The position numbers were made by a program, and so were the translations under genes. From AC-32 sp035624425 (GTDB lineage Bacteria > Actinomycetota > Thermoleophilia > Gaiellales > Gaiellaceae), in contig DASPRN010000131.1 in the NCBI GenBank assembly GCA_035624425.1, positions 1 to 18,676 of the forward strand: DNA of 18,676 nt, given 5' to 3'. The notes under the pieces are model-generated. The model worked only from the letters and a program-made list of their open reading frames with translations, had not been told where the DNA came from and made no database searches. Of the stretch, positions 1 to 7,641 are shown piece after piece. Position 1 is the stretch's first letter; every line of letters starts with the position of its first letter.

Positions 1-77
1 AACACGGTGCGCGCGGCGCGCTACCGGCTCGGCCTCCTGGCGTTTCCAGGCGTTTGACTCCGAGGCGCAAAGAGGGC

Positions 78-106
78 TTGCCGTCTCGCGACAGACCGGC
101 TAACGT
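78..106 (+). promoter_or_regulatory. Putative csp promoter
   Basis: A TTGCCG hexamer (78-83) and a TAACGT hexamer (101-106) are separated by 17 bp, a standard sigma-70-type arrangement. Transcription would begin near 113 and leave a leader of about 65 nt before the csp start codon. Long 5' leaders are typical of cold-shock genes. The hexamers are imperfect, so this is a weak call. Confidence 0.35.
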
Positions 107-178
107 TCCCGCCGCTTCACGTAGGTCGGCGGCTCGGTGCCCGGGCCGTCGTTGTTTGTGCAGGAAGGGAGTACAGAT

Positions 179-379
179 TTGCCCAAGGGCACCGTCAAGT
201 GGTTCTCGAACGAGAAGGGCTACGGCTTCATCGAGCGCGAAGGCGGCGAAGACGTCTTCGTCCACTTCTCGGCGATTGCAGGGGAAGGCTACAAGTCGCT
301 GACCGAGGGTCAGCAGGTGGAGTTCGAAGTCGTGCAGGGCGACAAAGGCCTGCAGGCGGCGAACGTCCAGCCGGTCTAG
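179..379 (+). CDS. csp: Cold-shock protein, CspA family
   Basis: A 66-residue single-domain OB-fold nucleic-acid-binding protein, the normal length for the family. It carries RNP1 (KGYGFI, residues 13-18), RNP2 (VFVHF, 26-30) and the N-terminal pattern GTVKWF. Family members bind single-stranded RNA and DNA, melt RNA secondary structure and can act as transcription antiterminators. The TTG at 179 is chosen because the purine-rich Shine-Dalgarno GGAAGGGAG (163-171) lies 7 nt upstream and the protein then begins MPKGTVKWF, as family members do. The in-frame GTG at 137 would add a 14-residue tail not expected in this family. A hairpin terminator follows at 403-433, and gatC begins just beyond it. 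Confidence 0.95.
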   Translation: MPKGTVKWFSNEKGYGFIEREGGEDVFVHFSAIAGEGYKSLTEGQQVEFEVVQGDKGLQAANVQPV

Positions 380-402
380 ACCCTTTCCGGAACCGAAAGC
401 AG

Positions 403-433
403 AACGGGGCCCCGGAAGGGGCCCCGTTCGTTT
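403..433 (+). terminator. Hairpin terminator after csp
   Basis: A perfect 11-bp stem pairs 403-413 (AACGGGGCCCC) with 418-428 (GGGGCCCCGTT) around a GGAA loop (414-417). The following CGTTT gives only a short, interrupted T tract. The GC-rich stem immediately after the csp stop fits an intrinsic terminator. It ends one base before the gatC Shine-Dalgarno sequence at 434, so some read-through to gatCAB is likely. Confidence 0.8.
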
Positions 434-449
434 GGGAGGATGCACGCCG

Positions 450-731
450 ATGGCGATTACACGAGACGAGGTTCTGCACGTCGCGCGACTGGCGCGGCTC
501 GAGCTCTCGGAGGACGAGCTCTCCCGGTTCGCGGAGCAGCTGAGCGCGATCCTCGAGGCGGTCGGGAAGGTCTCCGAGCTCGACCTGGAAGGGGTGGAGC
601 CTACGGCGCACCCGCTCGACCTGGTCAACGTCTGGGCGGACGACGAACCGCGGCCCTGCCTGCCCGTCGAGGCGGCGCTCGCGAACGCCCCCGACCGCGA
701 GGACGGCTCCTTCCGCGTGCCGGCGGCATGA
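450..731 (+). CDS. gatC: Aspartyl/glutamyl-tRNA amidotransferase subunit C
   Basis: A 93-residue protein, close to the usual 95. GatC is the small subunit that wraps around and stabilises GatA in the GatCAB complex, which converts misacylated Glu-tRNA(Gln) or Asp-tRNA(Asn) to Gln-tRNA(Gln) or Asn-tRNA(Asn). Diagnostic segments are the N-terminal helix HVARLARLELSEDEL, the PTAHPLDLVNVWADD segment and the C-terminal APDREDGSFRVP. The ATG at 450 has a strong Shine-Dalgarno sequence (GGGAGGA, 434-440) 9 nt upstream. The in-frame TTG at 432 overlaps that ribosome-binding site and was not used. gatA follows after an unusually long 133-bp spacer. Confidence 0.95.
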   Translation: MAITRDEVLHVARLARLELSEDELSRFAEQLSAILEAVGKVSELDLEGVEPTAHPLDLVNVWADDEPRPCLPVEAALANAPDREDGSFRVPAA

Positions 732-772
732 GCGCGAGGGCGAAGCTGTTGCACTTCCGGCGCAGCTCCATC

Positions 773-828
773 ACAGACACGCGCGCCTTTCCCGGCTACC
801 GTGTCTGTAGGGGTCCCGGGGGACCCCT
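773..828. repeat. Two adjacent inverted repeats in the gatC-gatA spacer
   Basis: The first dyad pairs ACAGACACG (773-781) with CGTGTCTGT (800-808), 9 of 9 bases, around an 18-nt loop. The second begins at the next base: AGGGGTCC (809-816) pairs with GGACCCCT (821-828) around CGGG. No T tract follows, so this is not an ordinary terminator. It accounts for most of the gatC-gatA spacer. It could be an RNA element that tunes gatA translation, a protein-binding site or a REP-like insertion; the sequence alone does not decide. Confidence 0.6.
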
Positions 829-864
829 GGGGGCAGTTACGGCGCGGTTCGAGGGGGGCGCCGC

Positions 865-2280
865 GTGATCGACACGCTCCGGCTGACCGCGGAGGAGGCC
901 ACCAGCCTGCTCGAGCGCGGGGAGGTCTCGCCCGCCGAGCTGCACCGTGCCTACCTCGACGCTGCCGCCGAGCGGAACGAGGAGCTGAACGTCTACCTCT
1001 GCACGGTCGACGACGGCGCCGAAGGCGCGAGCGGCGTGCCGGTCGCCTTCAAGGACATCATCTCGACCGAGGGCATCGAGACGACCGCAGGCTCCAGGAT
1101 CCTCGCCGGCTACCGCCCGGTCTTCGACGCCACCGTCGCCACCCGCTGCAAGGACGCCGGCCTGTCACTTCTCGGCAAGACGAACATGGACGAGTTCGCG
1201 ATGGGCTCGTCGACCGAGAACTCCGCCTTCGGCCCGACGCGGAATCCCTGGGACCCGACCCGCGTGCCCGGCGGCTCCTCGGGCGGCTCGACCGCGGCCG
1301 TCGCCGCCGGCCTCGCGCCCTGGGCGCTCGGCTCCGACACCGGCGGCTCGATCAAACAGCCGGCCGCGCTCTGCGGGGTGGTCGGCCTGCGCCCGACCTA
1401 CGGCACCGTCTCCCGGTACGGCATCGTCGCCTTCGCCTCCAGCCTCGACCAGGTCGGGCCGATCGCGAAGACGGTTCGCGACTGCGCCCGCCTCCACCAG
1501 GTCATCGCCGGTCGCGACCCCTGCGACTCGACGACCGTCGAGCTGCCCGAGCCGGTCGAGCTCCCGGAGGCGGAGGACCTGAAAGGCCTGCGGATCGGCG
1601 TCCCGAGGGAGCTGAACGAGGCTGAGGGCATCGAGGCGGGCGTCGCCGAACAGGTCGCGCGCGCGCTCGACCTGGCCCGCGACCTGGGCGCCGAGATCGG
1701 CGAGTGCAGCTTGCCGCGCTCGGTCGAGTTCGGCCTGCCCTGCTACTACCTGATCGCCCCGTCAGAAGCCTCTTCGAACCTGGCCCGCTACGACGGCGTC
1801 CGCTACGGCCTGCGCTCGACTCCCGACGGCGACGTGCGGGCGATGTACGACCGCACCCGCCACGACGGCTTCGGCGACGAGCCCAAGCGCCGGATCATGC
1901 TCGGCACCTACGCGCTCTCGGCCGGCTACTACGAGGCCTTCTACGGCCAGGCCCAGAAGGTGCGCACGGTCATCCGCGACGAGCATGCCGCCGCCTTCGA
2001 GCAGTTCGACGTTCTCGCCAGCCCGACCTCGCCCACCGTCGCCTTCGAGCTCGGCGCTCGCACGGCAAATCCGCTGGCGATGTACGCGGCCGACCTGTTG
2101 ACGATCCCGTCGAACCTGGCGGGCCTGCCCGGGCTGTCGATCCCCTGCGGCCTGTCCGAGGGCCTCCCGGTCGGTCTCCAGCTCATCGGCCGCCAGTTCT
2201 CCGAGAACCTGCTCTTCCGCGCCGGCCACGCGCTCGAGCGGGCGCTCGCCTTCGACTTCGTCCCGGAAAGGCTCCGGTGA
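865..2280 (+). CDS. gatA: Aspartyl/glutamyl-tRNA amidotransferase subunit A
   Basis: A 471-residue amidase-signature protein, slightly shorter than the usual 480-490. GatA hydrolyses glutamine (or asparagine) and channels ammonia to GatB. The catalytic triad is visible: Lys63 (VAFKD), Ser138 (GGSSGGS) and the nucleophile Ser162 (GSDTGGSIKQP). The 75- and 99-residue spacings from the lysine match the amidase family. The GTG at 865 follows a G-rich Shine-Dalgarno sequence (GAGGGGGG, 851-858), and the protein then begins MIDTLRLTAEEA, close to known GatA starts. The stop overlaps the gatB start as GTGA (2277-2280), implying translational coupling and equal subunit amounts. Confidence 0.97.
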   Translation: MIDTLRLTAEEATSLLERGEVSPAELHRAYLDAAAERNEELNVYLCTVDDGAEGASGVPVAFKDIISTEGIETTAGSRILAGYRPVFDATVATRCKDAGLSLLGKTNMDEFAMGSSTENSAFGPTRNPWDPTRVPGGSSGGSTAAVAAGLAPWALGSDTGGSIKQPAALCGVVGLRPTYGTVSRYGIVAFASSLDQVGPIAKTVRDCARLHQVIAGRDPCDSTTVELPEPVELPEAEDLKGLRIGVPRELNEAEGIEAGVAEQVARALDLARDLGAEIGECSLPRSVEFGLPCYYLIAPSEASSNLARYDGVRYGLRSTPDGDVRAMYDRTRHDGFGDEPKRRIMLGTYALSAGYYEAFYGQAQKVRTVIRDEHAAAFEQFDVLASPTSPTVAFELGARTANPLAMYAADLLTIPSNLAGLPGLSIPCGLSEGLPVGLQLIGRQFSENLLFRAGHALERALAFDFVPERLR

Positions 2281-3677
2281 CCTGGGAGCCGGTCATCGGG
2301 CTCGAGATCCACGTCCACCTGAAGACGCGGACGAAAATGTTCTGCCGCTGCCCGGTCGCGTACTTCGAGCCGCCGAACACGCAGACCTGCCCCGTCTGCC
2401 TGGCGCTCCCCGGCTCGCTGCCGGTGCCGAACCGAAAGGCGGTCGAGTGGACGGTCCTGCTCGGGCTCGCCCTCGGGTGCGAGATCGCCGCGCACGCCGT
2501 CTTCCACCGCAAGAACTACTTCTACCCGGACAACCCCAAGGGCTACCAGATCTCCCAGTACGACGAGCCGCTCTGCGTGACCGGCAGCGTGCCGCTGCCC
2601 GGGCCCGACGGCGACATCGAGGTCGGGATCGTCCGGGCGCACCTCGAGGAGGACGCGGCCAAGACCGTGCACGTCGGCGGGGCGGAGGGGCGGATCCACG
2701 GCGCCGAGAGCTCACTCGTCGACTTCAACCGCGCAGGAACGCCGCTCGTCGAGATCGTGACGGCGCCCGACCTGCGCTCGTCCGAGGACGCCAAGCGGTT
2801 CCTGCAGCTCCTGCGCCAGACGGTGGTGGAGCTCGGGATCTCGGACGCCGAGATGGAGAAGGGCTCGCTCCGCTTCGACGTCAACGTGTCTGTGCGAGAA
2901 GCCGGCGAGACGGGGTTCCGGACGCGCACGGAGCTGAAGAACATGAACTCGTTCAACTTCGCCGCCAAGGGGATCGAGCGCGAGATTCGTCGGCAGATCG
3001 AGATCTACGAGTCCGGGGGGGAGGTCGAGCAGGAGACCCTGCACTTCGATCCCGGCAACGAGTCGGCCCCGCCGCTGCGCTCCAAGGAGGAGGCGCAGGA
3101 CTACCGCTACTTCGCGGAGCCCGACCTCGTCCCGGTCGAGCCGGAGCGGGAGCTCGTCGAGCGCCTGCGCGGCGAGCTGCCCGAGCCGCCGTGGGCGCGA
3201 ATCCGCCGGCTAGAGGCCGAGGTCGGCTTCGCGCTCGCCGAGGAGCTGGTGACGGCCGGGCGCGACGAGCTGTACTCGCGTACGCCGGGCGAGCGCGAGG
3301 CGGTGGCGAACGTCCTGATGAACGAGCTGGCCGCGGCCGGCGTCGATCCGGCGGCCGTGAACGGCGAGGAGCTCGGCAAGGTGATCGCACAGCGGACGGA
3401 GATCCCGCAGGCCGCGTTCGCGGAGGCGCTGGCAGCGAGCGGATCGGAGGGGTTCTCGGCCGAGACGTACCTTGCGGAGACCACGATCGCCGACGTGAGC
3501 GAGCTCGATCCGGTGATCGACCGGATCCTGAGCGAGAACGAGCAGCAGGTCGAGGCCTACCGCGGTGGCAAGGAGGGGTTGCTCGGGTACTTCGTCGGTC
3601 AGGTGATGAAGGAGACCGGCGGCAAGGCGAACCCCCAGGTCGTCAACGAGCGCCTGCGCGAGAAGCTCAAGGCCTGA
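2277..3677 (+). CDS. gatB: Aspartyl/glutamyl-tRNA amidotransferase subunit B
   Basis: A 466-residue protein; GatB usually has about 475. It phosphorylates the misacylated glutamyl or aspartyl group on tRNA with ATP and then amidates it with ammonia from GatA. The N-terminal GLEIHVHL motif and four zinc-ligand cysteines (Cys23, Cys25, Cys38, Cys41, as FCRCP and TCPVC) are present. The catalytic cradle contains YFYPDNPKGYQISQYD. The C-terminal 140 residues form the helical YqeY-like tRNA-binding domain, ending GKANPQVVNERLREKL. The GTG at 2277 overlaps the gatA stop and places VIGLE at residues 6-10, as in the family. GGAAAGG (2265-2271) serves as Shine-Dalgarno. Longer in-frame extensions run through gatA and are not real. 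Confidence 0.96.
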   Translation: MTWEPVIGLEIHVHLKTRTKMFCRCPVAYFEPPNTQTCPVCLALPGSLPVPNRKAVEWTVLLGLALGCEIAAHAVFHRKNYFYPDNPKGYQISQYDEPLCVTGSVPLPGPDGDIEVGIVRAHLEEDAAKTVHVGGAEGRIHGAESSLVDFNRAGTPLVEIVTAPDLRSSEDAKRFLQLLRQTVVELGISDAEMEKGSLRFDVNVSVREAGETGFRTRTELKNMNSFNFAAKGIEREIRRQIEIYESGGEVEQETLHFDPGNESAPPLRSKEEAQDYRYFAEPDLVPVEPERELVERLRGELPEPPWARIRRLEAEVGFALAEELVTAGRDELYSRTPGEREAVANVLMNELAAAGVDPAAVNGEELGKVIAQRTEIPQAAFAEALAASGSEGFSAETYLAETTIADVSELDPVIDRILSENEQQVEAYRGGKEGLLGYFVGQVMKETGGKANPQVVNERLREKLKA

Positions 3678-3783
3678 GCGCCGGCGGGGGCCCCCAAGCC
3701 GGGAACCCATCCCAAACCCCCTCCCACCCAGGGGTTGATCGAGGGTAGCTCGAAAGTGCGCGCAGGTGTGTGAGCGTTTGTGC

Positions 3784-3846
3784 CGAAACGGTGCCAGTTT
3801 CGCGGTCTTCCGAACCGGCCCGCACCTCCACTTCGAGGTGAGGTTC
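3784..3846. repeat. Inverted repeats upstream of the acylase gene
   Basis: The 235-bp gap between gatB and the acylase holds CGAAAC/GTTTCG (3784-3789 with 3797-3802). It also holds a nested hairpin in which CACCTC (3823-3828) pairs with GAGGTG (3835-3840) and, outside it, GAACC (3812-3816) pairs with GGTTC (3842-3846). Neither is followed by a T tract. They may be operator sites or part of a weak gatB terminator. A weak TAGGCT -10-like box lies at 3897-3902, 10 nt before the acylase ATG. Confidence 0.4.
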
Positions 3847-3912
3847 CGCGGGGGCCGCCGCCGATCCGCGGAGCGCCCGCCGTGACCCGCGCTGTGTAGG
3901 CTCGCTCACGGG

Positions 3913-6336
3913 ATGGCCGGGAAAGCGGGAGGGCTGCTGGTTTGCGCGCTCGTTGCCGTCCTGCTCGCGGGCGGCTCGAGCGCCGCTCGGCAACACCCCG
4001 CCGATCACGCGGCGATCGCGTTGAACATCCTTCCGCCCGGCGAGTCGGGCAGCGGCGGCGTCCACGCCACGGACCAGGAACGCCTCTACAACGCGCTGAC
4101 GCCGCTGCGGGGCAATGTCACGGCAAAGACGCTCAGGAAGGACTTCAAGCCGGAGACCCTGGGAGCCACAGGGAAGACGAAGCGAGAGCCGGCCCCGCAC
4201 AAGGGCGTGCGGATCCTGCGGGACTCGTGGGGCGTCGCGCACGTCTACGGCAAGACCTCGGCGGACACGGAGTGGGGCGCCGGGTGGGTGACCGCGGAGG
4301 ACCGGCTCCTGATCCTGCAGTTGATCCGCGGCCCCGGCCGCGACGCCGCGCTCGACGGGCCGCCCTACGACCCGACCCGCACGCTCGTCCCGAGCGCAGC
4401 GACCGAGAACGCGCTCGCCGCCCAGAGCGCCCTCGCCGCCGGCCTGGGCAAGAAGGGCAGGGAGATCCTCCGCGACGTCGACGCCTACACGGCCGGGATC
4501 AACGCCTACCTCAAGGCCCACCAGCCGGGCATCAAGCCCTGGACGCGCAACGACACGATCGCGGCCGCCGCGCTCCTCGGCGCGCAGTACGGCACGGGCG
4601 GCGGCGACGAGGCCCGCCGCGCCGAGCTCCTGGCCGACCTCACCGACCGGCTCGGCCCGACGAAAGGCCGCCAGGTCTGGGACGACCTGCGCGAGCAGCA
4701 GGACCCGGAGACGCCGGTCACCGCCGCGCGCAGCTTCCCGTACGGCCACAACACGAGCGAGGCGGGCAACGTCCTCCTCGACGCGGGCAGCCTGACCGCG
4801 CCGGCGCGGCGCTACGGTGCCGCGCTCGAGGCCGAGCGGCACAGCATGAGCAACGCGCTCGTCGTCTCGGCCAAGCGCTCGGCCACGGGCCACCCGATCT
4901 ACGTCGCCGGCCCGCAGGTCGGCTACTTCTACCCGGGTTTCTTCATGGAGATCGACCTGCACGGCGGCGGCTTCGACGCACGCGGCGCCCTCTTCCCGGG
5001 CGTGCCGTGGGTCGTGATCGGGCGCGGGCCGGACTATGCCTGGAGCGCGACCACGTCGCACTCCGACATCATCGACCAGTACGTCGAGACCCTCTGCGGT
5101 GGCGACCACACGCACTACCTCTACAAGGGCCAGTGCCGGGCGATGGACCTGTTCGACGCGGGCACCGTCAAGGGGCCGCCGGACCACGAGCTCACCTTCC
5201 TGACGACCGTCCACGGACCCGTAGTCGGGTACGCGACCGTCGACGGGCACCCGGTCGCGATCTCTACCAGGCGCTCGACACACGGCCGCGAGCTCGTCAG
5301 CGCGCGGGCCTTCGAAGACCTCGACAAGGGCAGAGTCCACTCGGCGAAGCAGTTCGTGCAGGTGATGAACCAGGTCGAGTTCGCGTTCAACTGGACGTAC
5401 GCGGACAACCGCGACATCGCCTACTTCTCCTCCGGGCGCCTGCCGATCCGGCCGGCGGGCGTCGACCTCGGCCTGCCGACGAACGGCGACGGCGACTATG
5501 AGTGGCAGGGGTTCGAGCCGCAGAAGGCGCACCCGCAGGCGATCGATCCGGCCGGCGGGGTGGTCGTCAACTGGAACAACAAGCCGGCGCACGGGTTCAG
5601 CTCTGCGGACGACCACTGGTCGTACGGCTCGCTGCAGCGGGTGCAGCTGTTGGCGCGCGGCCTGGCGGCGAAGAAGAAGCACACGCCGGCGTCGGTCGTG
5701 GCTGCCATGAACCGGGCGGCGACGCAGGACTTCCGCGCGGTGATGGTGCTCCCGGCGATCTCGGCCGTGCTCGACGGGAGCACGGCGCCGAGCCCCCGCG
5801 ACGCGCAGATGCTGCAGCTGCTGGAGAGCTGGCGGGCCGCGGGCGGCAGCCGGCTCGACCTGAACCTCGACGGCAAGATCGACGATCCCGGCGCCGCGAT
5901 CATGGACGCCGCCTGGCCCCGCATCGCGCGTGCGGTCATGAGTCCCGTGCTCGGGTCGCTCGTGCCGGGGCTGGAGACGCTCCAGCCGCTCGACGATCCT
6001 GCGAACGACCAGGGCTCGGCCTACGACAGCGGCTGGTACGGCTACGTCGACAAGGACCTGCGGGCCCTGCTCGGGCAGAGCGTCGCGGGGCCCTTCAACG
6101 AGCACTATTGCGGCGCCGGCAACCTCGCGGCCTGCCGCGCCTCTCTCTGGGCCGCGATTGACCAGGCCGGTACGGCGCTGCGGTCGGCTCAGGGGTCAGA
6201 CCCCGCGGCCTGGCGCGCCGACGCCCAGCCCGAGCGGATCGCATTCTCGGGCGGGCTGCTTCCCGACCGGATGCGCTGGACGAACCGGCCGACCTTCCAG
6301 CAGGTGATCAGCTTCGCCACGCACCGCCCGCGCTGA
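3913..6336 (+). CDS. Secreted penicillin acylase family Ntn hydrolase
   Basis: An 807-residue precursor of the penicillin amidase (peptidase S45) family, which cleaves N-acyl amide bonds after autocatalytic splitting into alpha and beta chains. Residues 1-25 form a signal peptide (hydrophobic LLVCALVAVLLAG, cleavage likely near SSA-ARQ), so the enzyme is exported. The alpha chain holds VRILRDSWGVAHVYG (99-113) and WGAGWVTAEDRLLILQL. The beta chain starts at the predicted nucleophile Ser313 in HSMSNALVVSAKRSATGHP, followed by GPQVGYFYPG. Later segments FNWTYADN and VVNWNNKPA match the oxyanion and beta-chain core. The residue before the nucleophile is Met rather than the usual Gly. The gene appears monocistronic. 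Substrate cannot be deduced; penicillin, homoserine lactones, lipopeptides or N-acyl amino acids are all possible. Confidence 0.88.
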   Translation: MAGKAGGLLVCALVAVLLAGGSSAARQHPADHAAIALNILPPGESGSGGVHATDQERLYNALTPLRGNVTAKTLRKDFKPETLGATGKTKREPAPHKGVRILRDSWGVAHVYGKTSADTEWGAGWVTAEDRLLILQLIRGPGRDAALDGPPYDPTRTLVPSAATENALAAQSALAAGLGKKGREILRDVDAYTAGINAYLKAHQPGIKPWTRNDTIAAAALLGAQYGTGGGDEARRAELLADLTDRLGPTKGRQVWDDLREQQDPETPVTAARSFPYGHNTSEAGNVLLDAGSLTAPARRYGAALEAERHSMSNALVVSAKRSATGHPIYVAGPQVGYFYPGFFMEIDLHGGGFDARGALFPGVPWVVIGRGPDYAWSATTSHSDIIDQYVETLCGGDHTHYLYKGQCRAMDLFDAGTVKGPPDHELTFLTTVHGPVVGYATVDGHPVAISTRRSTHGRELVSARAFEDLDKGRVHSAKQFVQVMNQVEFAFNWTYADNRDIAYFSSGRLPIRPAGVDLGLPTNGDGDYEWQGFEPQKAHPQAIDPAGGVVVNWNNKPAHGFSSADDHWSYGSLQRVQLLARGLAAKKKHTPASVVAAMNRAATQDFRAVMVLPAISAVLDGSTAPSPRDAQMLQLLESWRAAGGSRLDLNLDGKIDDPGAAIMDAAWPRIARAVMSPVLGSLVPGLETLQPLDDPANDQGSAYDSGWYGYVDKDLRALLGQSVAGPFNEHYCGAGNLAACRASLWAAIDQAGTALRSAQGSDPAAWRADAQPERIAFSGGLLPDRMRWTNRPTFQQVISFATHRPR
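6192..6204. repeat. 13-bp dyad GGGGTCAGACCCC inside the acylase gene
   Basis: A perfect inverted repeat (GGGGTC, A, GACCCC) lies in the 3' part of the acylase coding region. It has the same layout as GGTGTCCGACACC at 6398-6410: both fit GGKGTCNGACMCC. Two such elements within about 220 bp suggest a repeated short element. Confidence 0.5.
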
Positions 6337-6397
6337 GCGCGGACCGCCTGGGGAAAACTCATCACACTCTCGGCACGCTTTGCCCTTGACGAAATCC

Positions 6398-6410
6398 GGT
6401 GTCCGACACC
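6398..6410. repeat. 13-bp dyad GGTGTCCGACACC upstream of the aminotransferase
   Basis: A perfect inverted repeat (GGTGTC, C, GACACC) lies about 70 bp upstream of the -10 box of the aminotransferase-serA operon. It may be an operator for serine biosynthesis or a copy of the same short repeat seen at 6192-6204. A TTGACG hexamer at 6386-6391 just precedes it, but no good -10 follows at the right distance. Confidence 0.45.
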
Positions 6411-6480
6411 TCTTTAGGCCGTTCGCGAACACGGCCAGATCGTGAAGGCAGGCATTCGCCGGCACAGCGGGCCGAGCTTG

Positions 6481-6492
6481 TACTCTCGGTGC
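6481..6492 (+). promoter_or_regulatory. -10 box of a leaderless promoter (aminotransferase-serA)
   Basis: TACTCT (6481-6486) matches the TANNNT -10 consensus and ends exactly 6 nt before the GTG at 6493. No Shine-Dalgarno sequence is present. Transcription would begin at or within a base of the start codon, giving a leaderless mRNA. The same spacing occurs at 9226, 11996 and 16784. Confidence 0.6.
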
Positions 6493-7641
6493 GTGCCCGA
6501 GAAGCGCTACCTGATGACGCCGGGACCGACGCCGGCTCCGCCCGAGGTGCTTGCGGCGATCGCCCAGCCGGTCATCCACCACCGCGGCCCGGACTTCAAG
6601 CGCCTCTACGGCGAGTGTCTCGAGCGCCTGCGCCGGGTCTTCCGCACGGACTCCGAGGTCCTGCTCTTCGGCGCCTCCGGCACCGGCGCGATGGAGTCCG
6701 CGGTCGCGAACCTCTGCTCTCGCGGCGACCGCGTCCTCGTCGTCTCAGCCGGCCACTTCGGCGAGCGCTGGGTCGCGATCGCCAGGGCGTACGGCGCGGA
6801 GGTCGACCACCTGCGCTACGAGTGGGGTGAGATCCCGTCCGCGGAGGACACCGCCGCCCGCCTGAGCGAGCGAGAGGCCGCCGTCGTCTTCTTCACGCAC
6901 TCGGAGACCTCGACCGGCGTCGTCAGCGACCCGCAGCCGTTTGCCGCCGCGTCCCGCGAGGCCGGCGCGCTCTCGGTGGTCGACGCGGTCTCGAGCCTGG
7001 GCGCCGTCCCGCTCGAGACCGACGCGTGGGGGCTCGACGTCGTCGCCTCGGGCGCGCAGAAGGCGCTCATGACCCCGCCGGGGATCGCGCTCGCGAGCGT
7101 CTCGCCGGCCGCCTGGGAGCGTTCGGCGACCGCGACCTCGCCGCGCTTCTACTTCGACTGGGAGCGTACGCGCAAGGGCCAGGCGACCCTCGATGCGCCG
7201 GTGACACCGCCCGTCTCCCTCGTCGCCGGACTGAACGTCGCCCTCGGGATGCTTCTCGACGAGGGGCTGGAGCCGGCCTTCGAGCGGCACGTCCGCCTGG
7301 GCCGCGCCTGCCGCGAGGGACTGAAGGCGATGGGCCTCGAGCTGTTCTCGCCCGACGACGACAGCTCGGCGGTCGTCACCGCCGCGCGCGCGCCGGAGGG
7401 CGTCGACTCGGGCGAGCTCGTGCTGCTCCTGCGCGACCGGCACGGCGTCACGCTGGCGCCCGGCCAGGGCGAGCTGAAGGGGAAGATCTTCCGCATCGGC
7501 CACATCGGCTACTACGACGTGTTCGACATCACGACCGCCCTCGCGGCCGTCGAGCTGGCGCTGGTCGAGCTCGGCGCCGAGGTCGAGCGCGGCACCGCAG
7601 TCACCCGCGCGCTCGAGGCCTTCGAACACACCCCGGTGTGA
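6493..7641 (+). CDS. Class V aminotransferase (alanine-glyoxylate/serine type), probable phosphoserine aminotransferase
   Basis: A 382-residue PLP enzyme of fold type I, class V, near the usual 380-390 residues. Visible elements are PGPTP (10-14), the phosphate-binding GASGTGAME (60-68), HSETSTGV (136-143), VDAVSSLGA with the PLP aspartate Asp164, and the Schiff-base lysine Lys190 in ASGAQKALM. The family transfers amino groups between serine or alanine and glyoxylate or pyruvate. Some members act as phosphoserine aminotransferases. Its stop overlaps the serA start by 4 nt, which favours the SerC step in serine biosynthesis here. The GTG at 6493 is chosen over the upstream ATG (6442) because the protein then starts at MPEKRYLMTPGP, the family start, and a -10 box lies 6 nt upstream. 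Exact substrate is inferred from context. Confidence 0.85.
   Translation: MPEKRYLMTPGPTPAPPEVLAAIAQPVIHHRGPDFKRLYGECLERLRRVFRTDSEVLLFGASGTGAMESAVANLCSRGDRVLVVSAGHFGERWVAIARAYGAEVDHLRYEWGEIPSAEDTAARLSEREAAVVFFTHSETSTGVVSDPQPFAAASREAGALSVVDAVSSLGAVPLETDAWGLDVVASGAQKALMTPPGIALASVSPAAWERSATATSPRFYFDWERTRKGQATLDAPVTPPVSLVAGLNVALGMLLDEGLEPAFERHVRLGRACREGLKAMGLELFSPDDDSSAVVTAARAPEGVDSGELVLLLRDRHGVTLAPGQGELKGKIFRIGHIGYYDVFDITTALAAVELALVELGAEVERGTAVTRALEAFEHTPV

Noticed and set aside
1..57. Possible C-terminus of an upstream gene (18 codons ending in TGA at 55-57)
   Set aside because: It is too short to recognise a family, and the frame being open over 54 bases is not informative at this GC content.
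1704..2276. Extended N-terminus for gatB reaching back into gatA
   Set aside because: The extra residues are an out-of-frame reading of gatA; GatB homology starts precisely at the GTG at 2277.
3715..3736. AACCCC/GGGGTT inverted repeat after gatB as a terminator
   Set aside because: The stem is only 6 bp with a 10-nt loop and no T tract follows, so it is too weak to call.
3667..6105. 812-codon open frame on the minus strand, opposite the acylase gene
   Set aside because: The translation is low-complexity and rich in Arg, Val, Asp and Pro, with no recognisable domain. The + strand frame encodes a clear penicillin acylase; long antisense frames are common in GC-rich genes.
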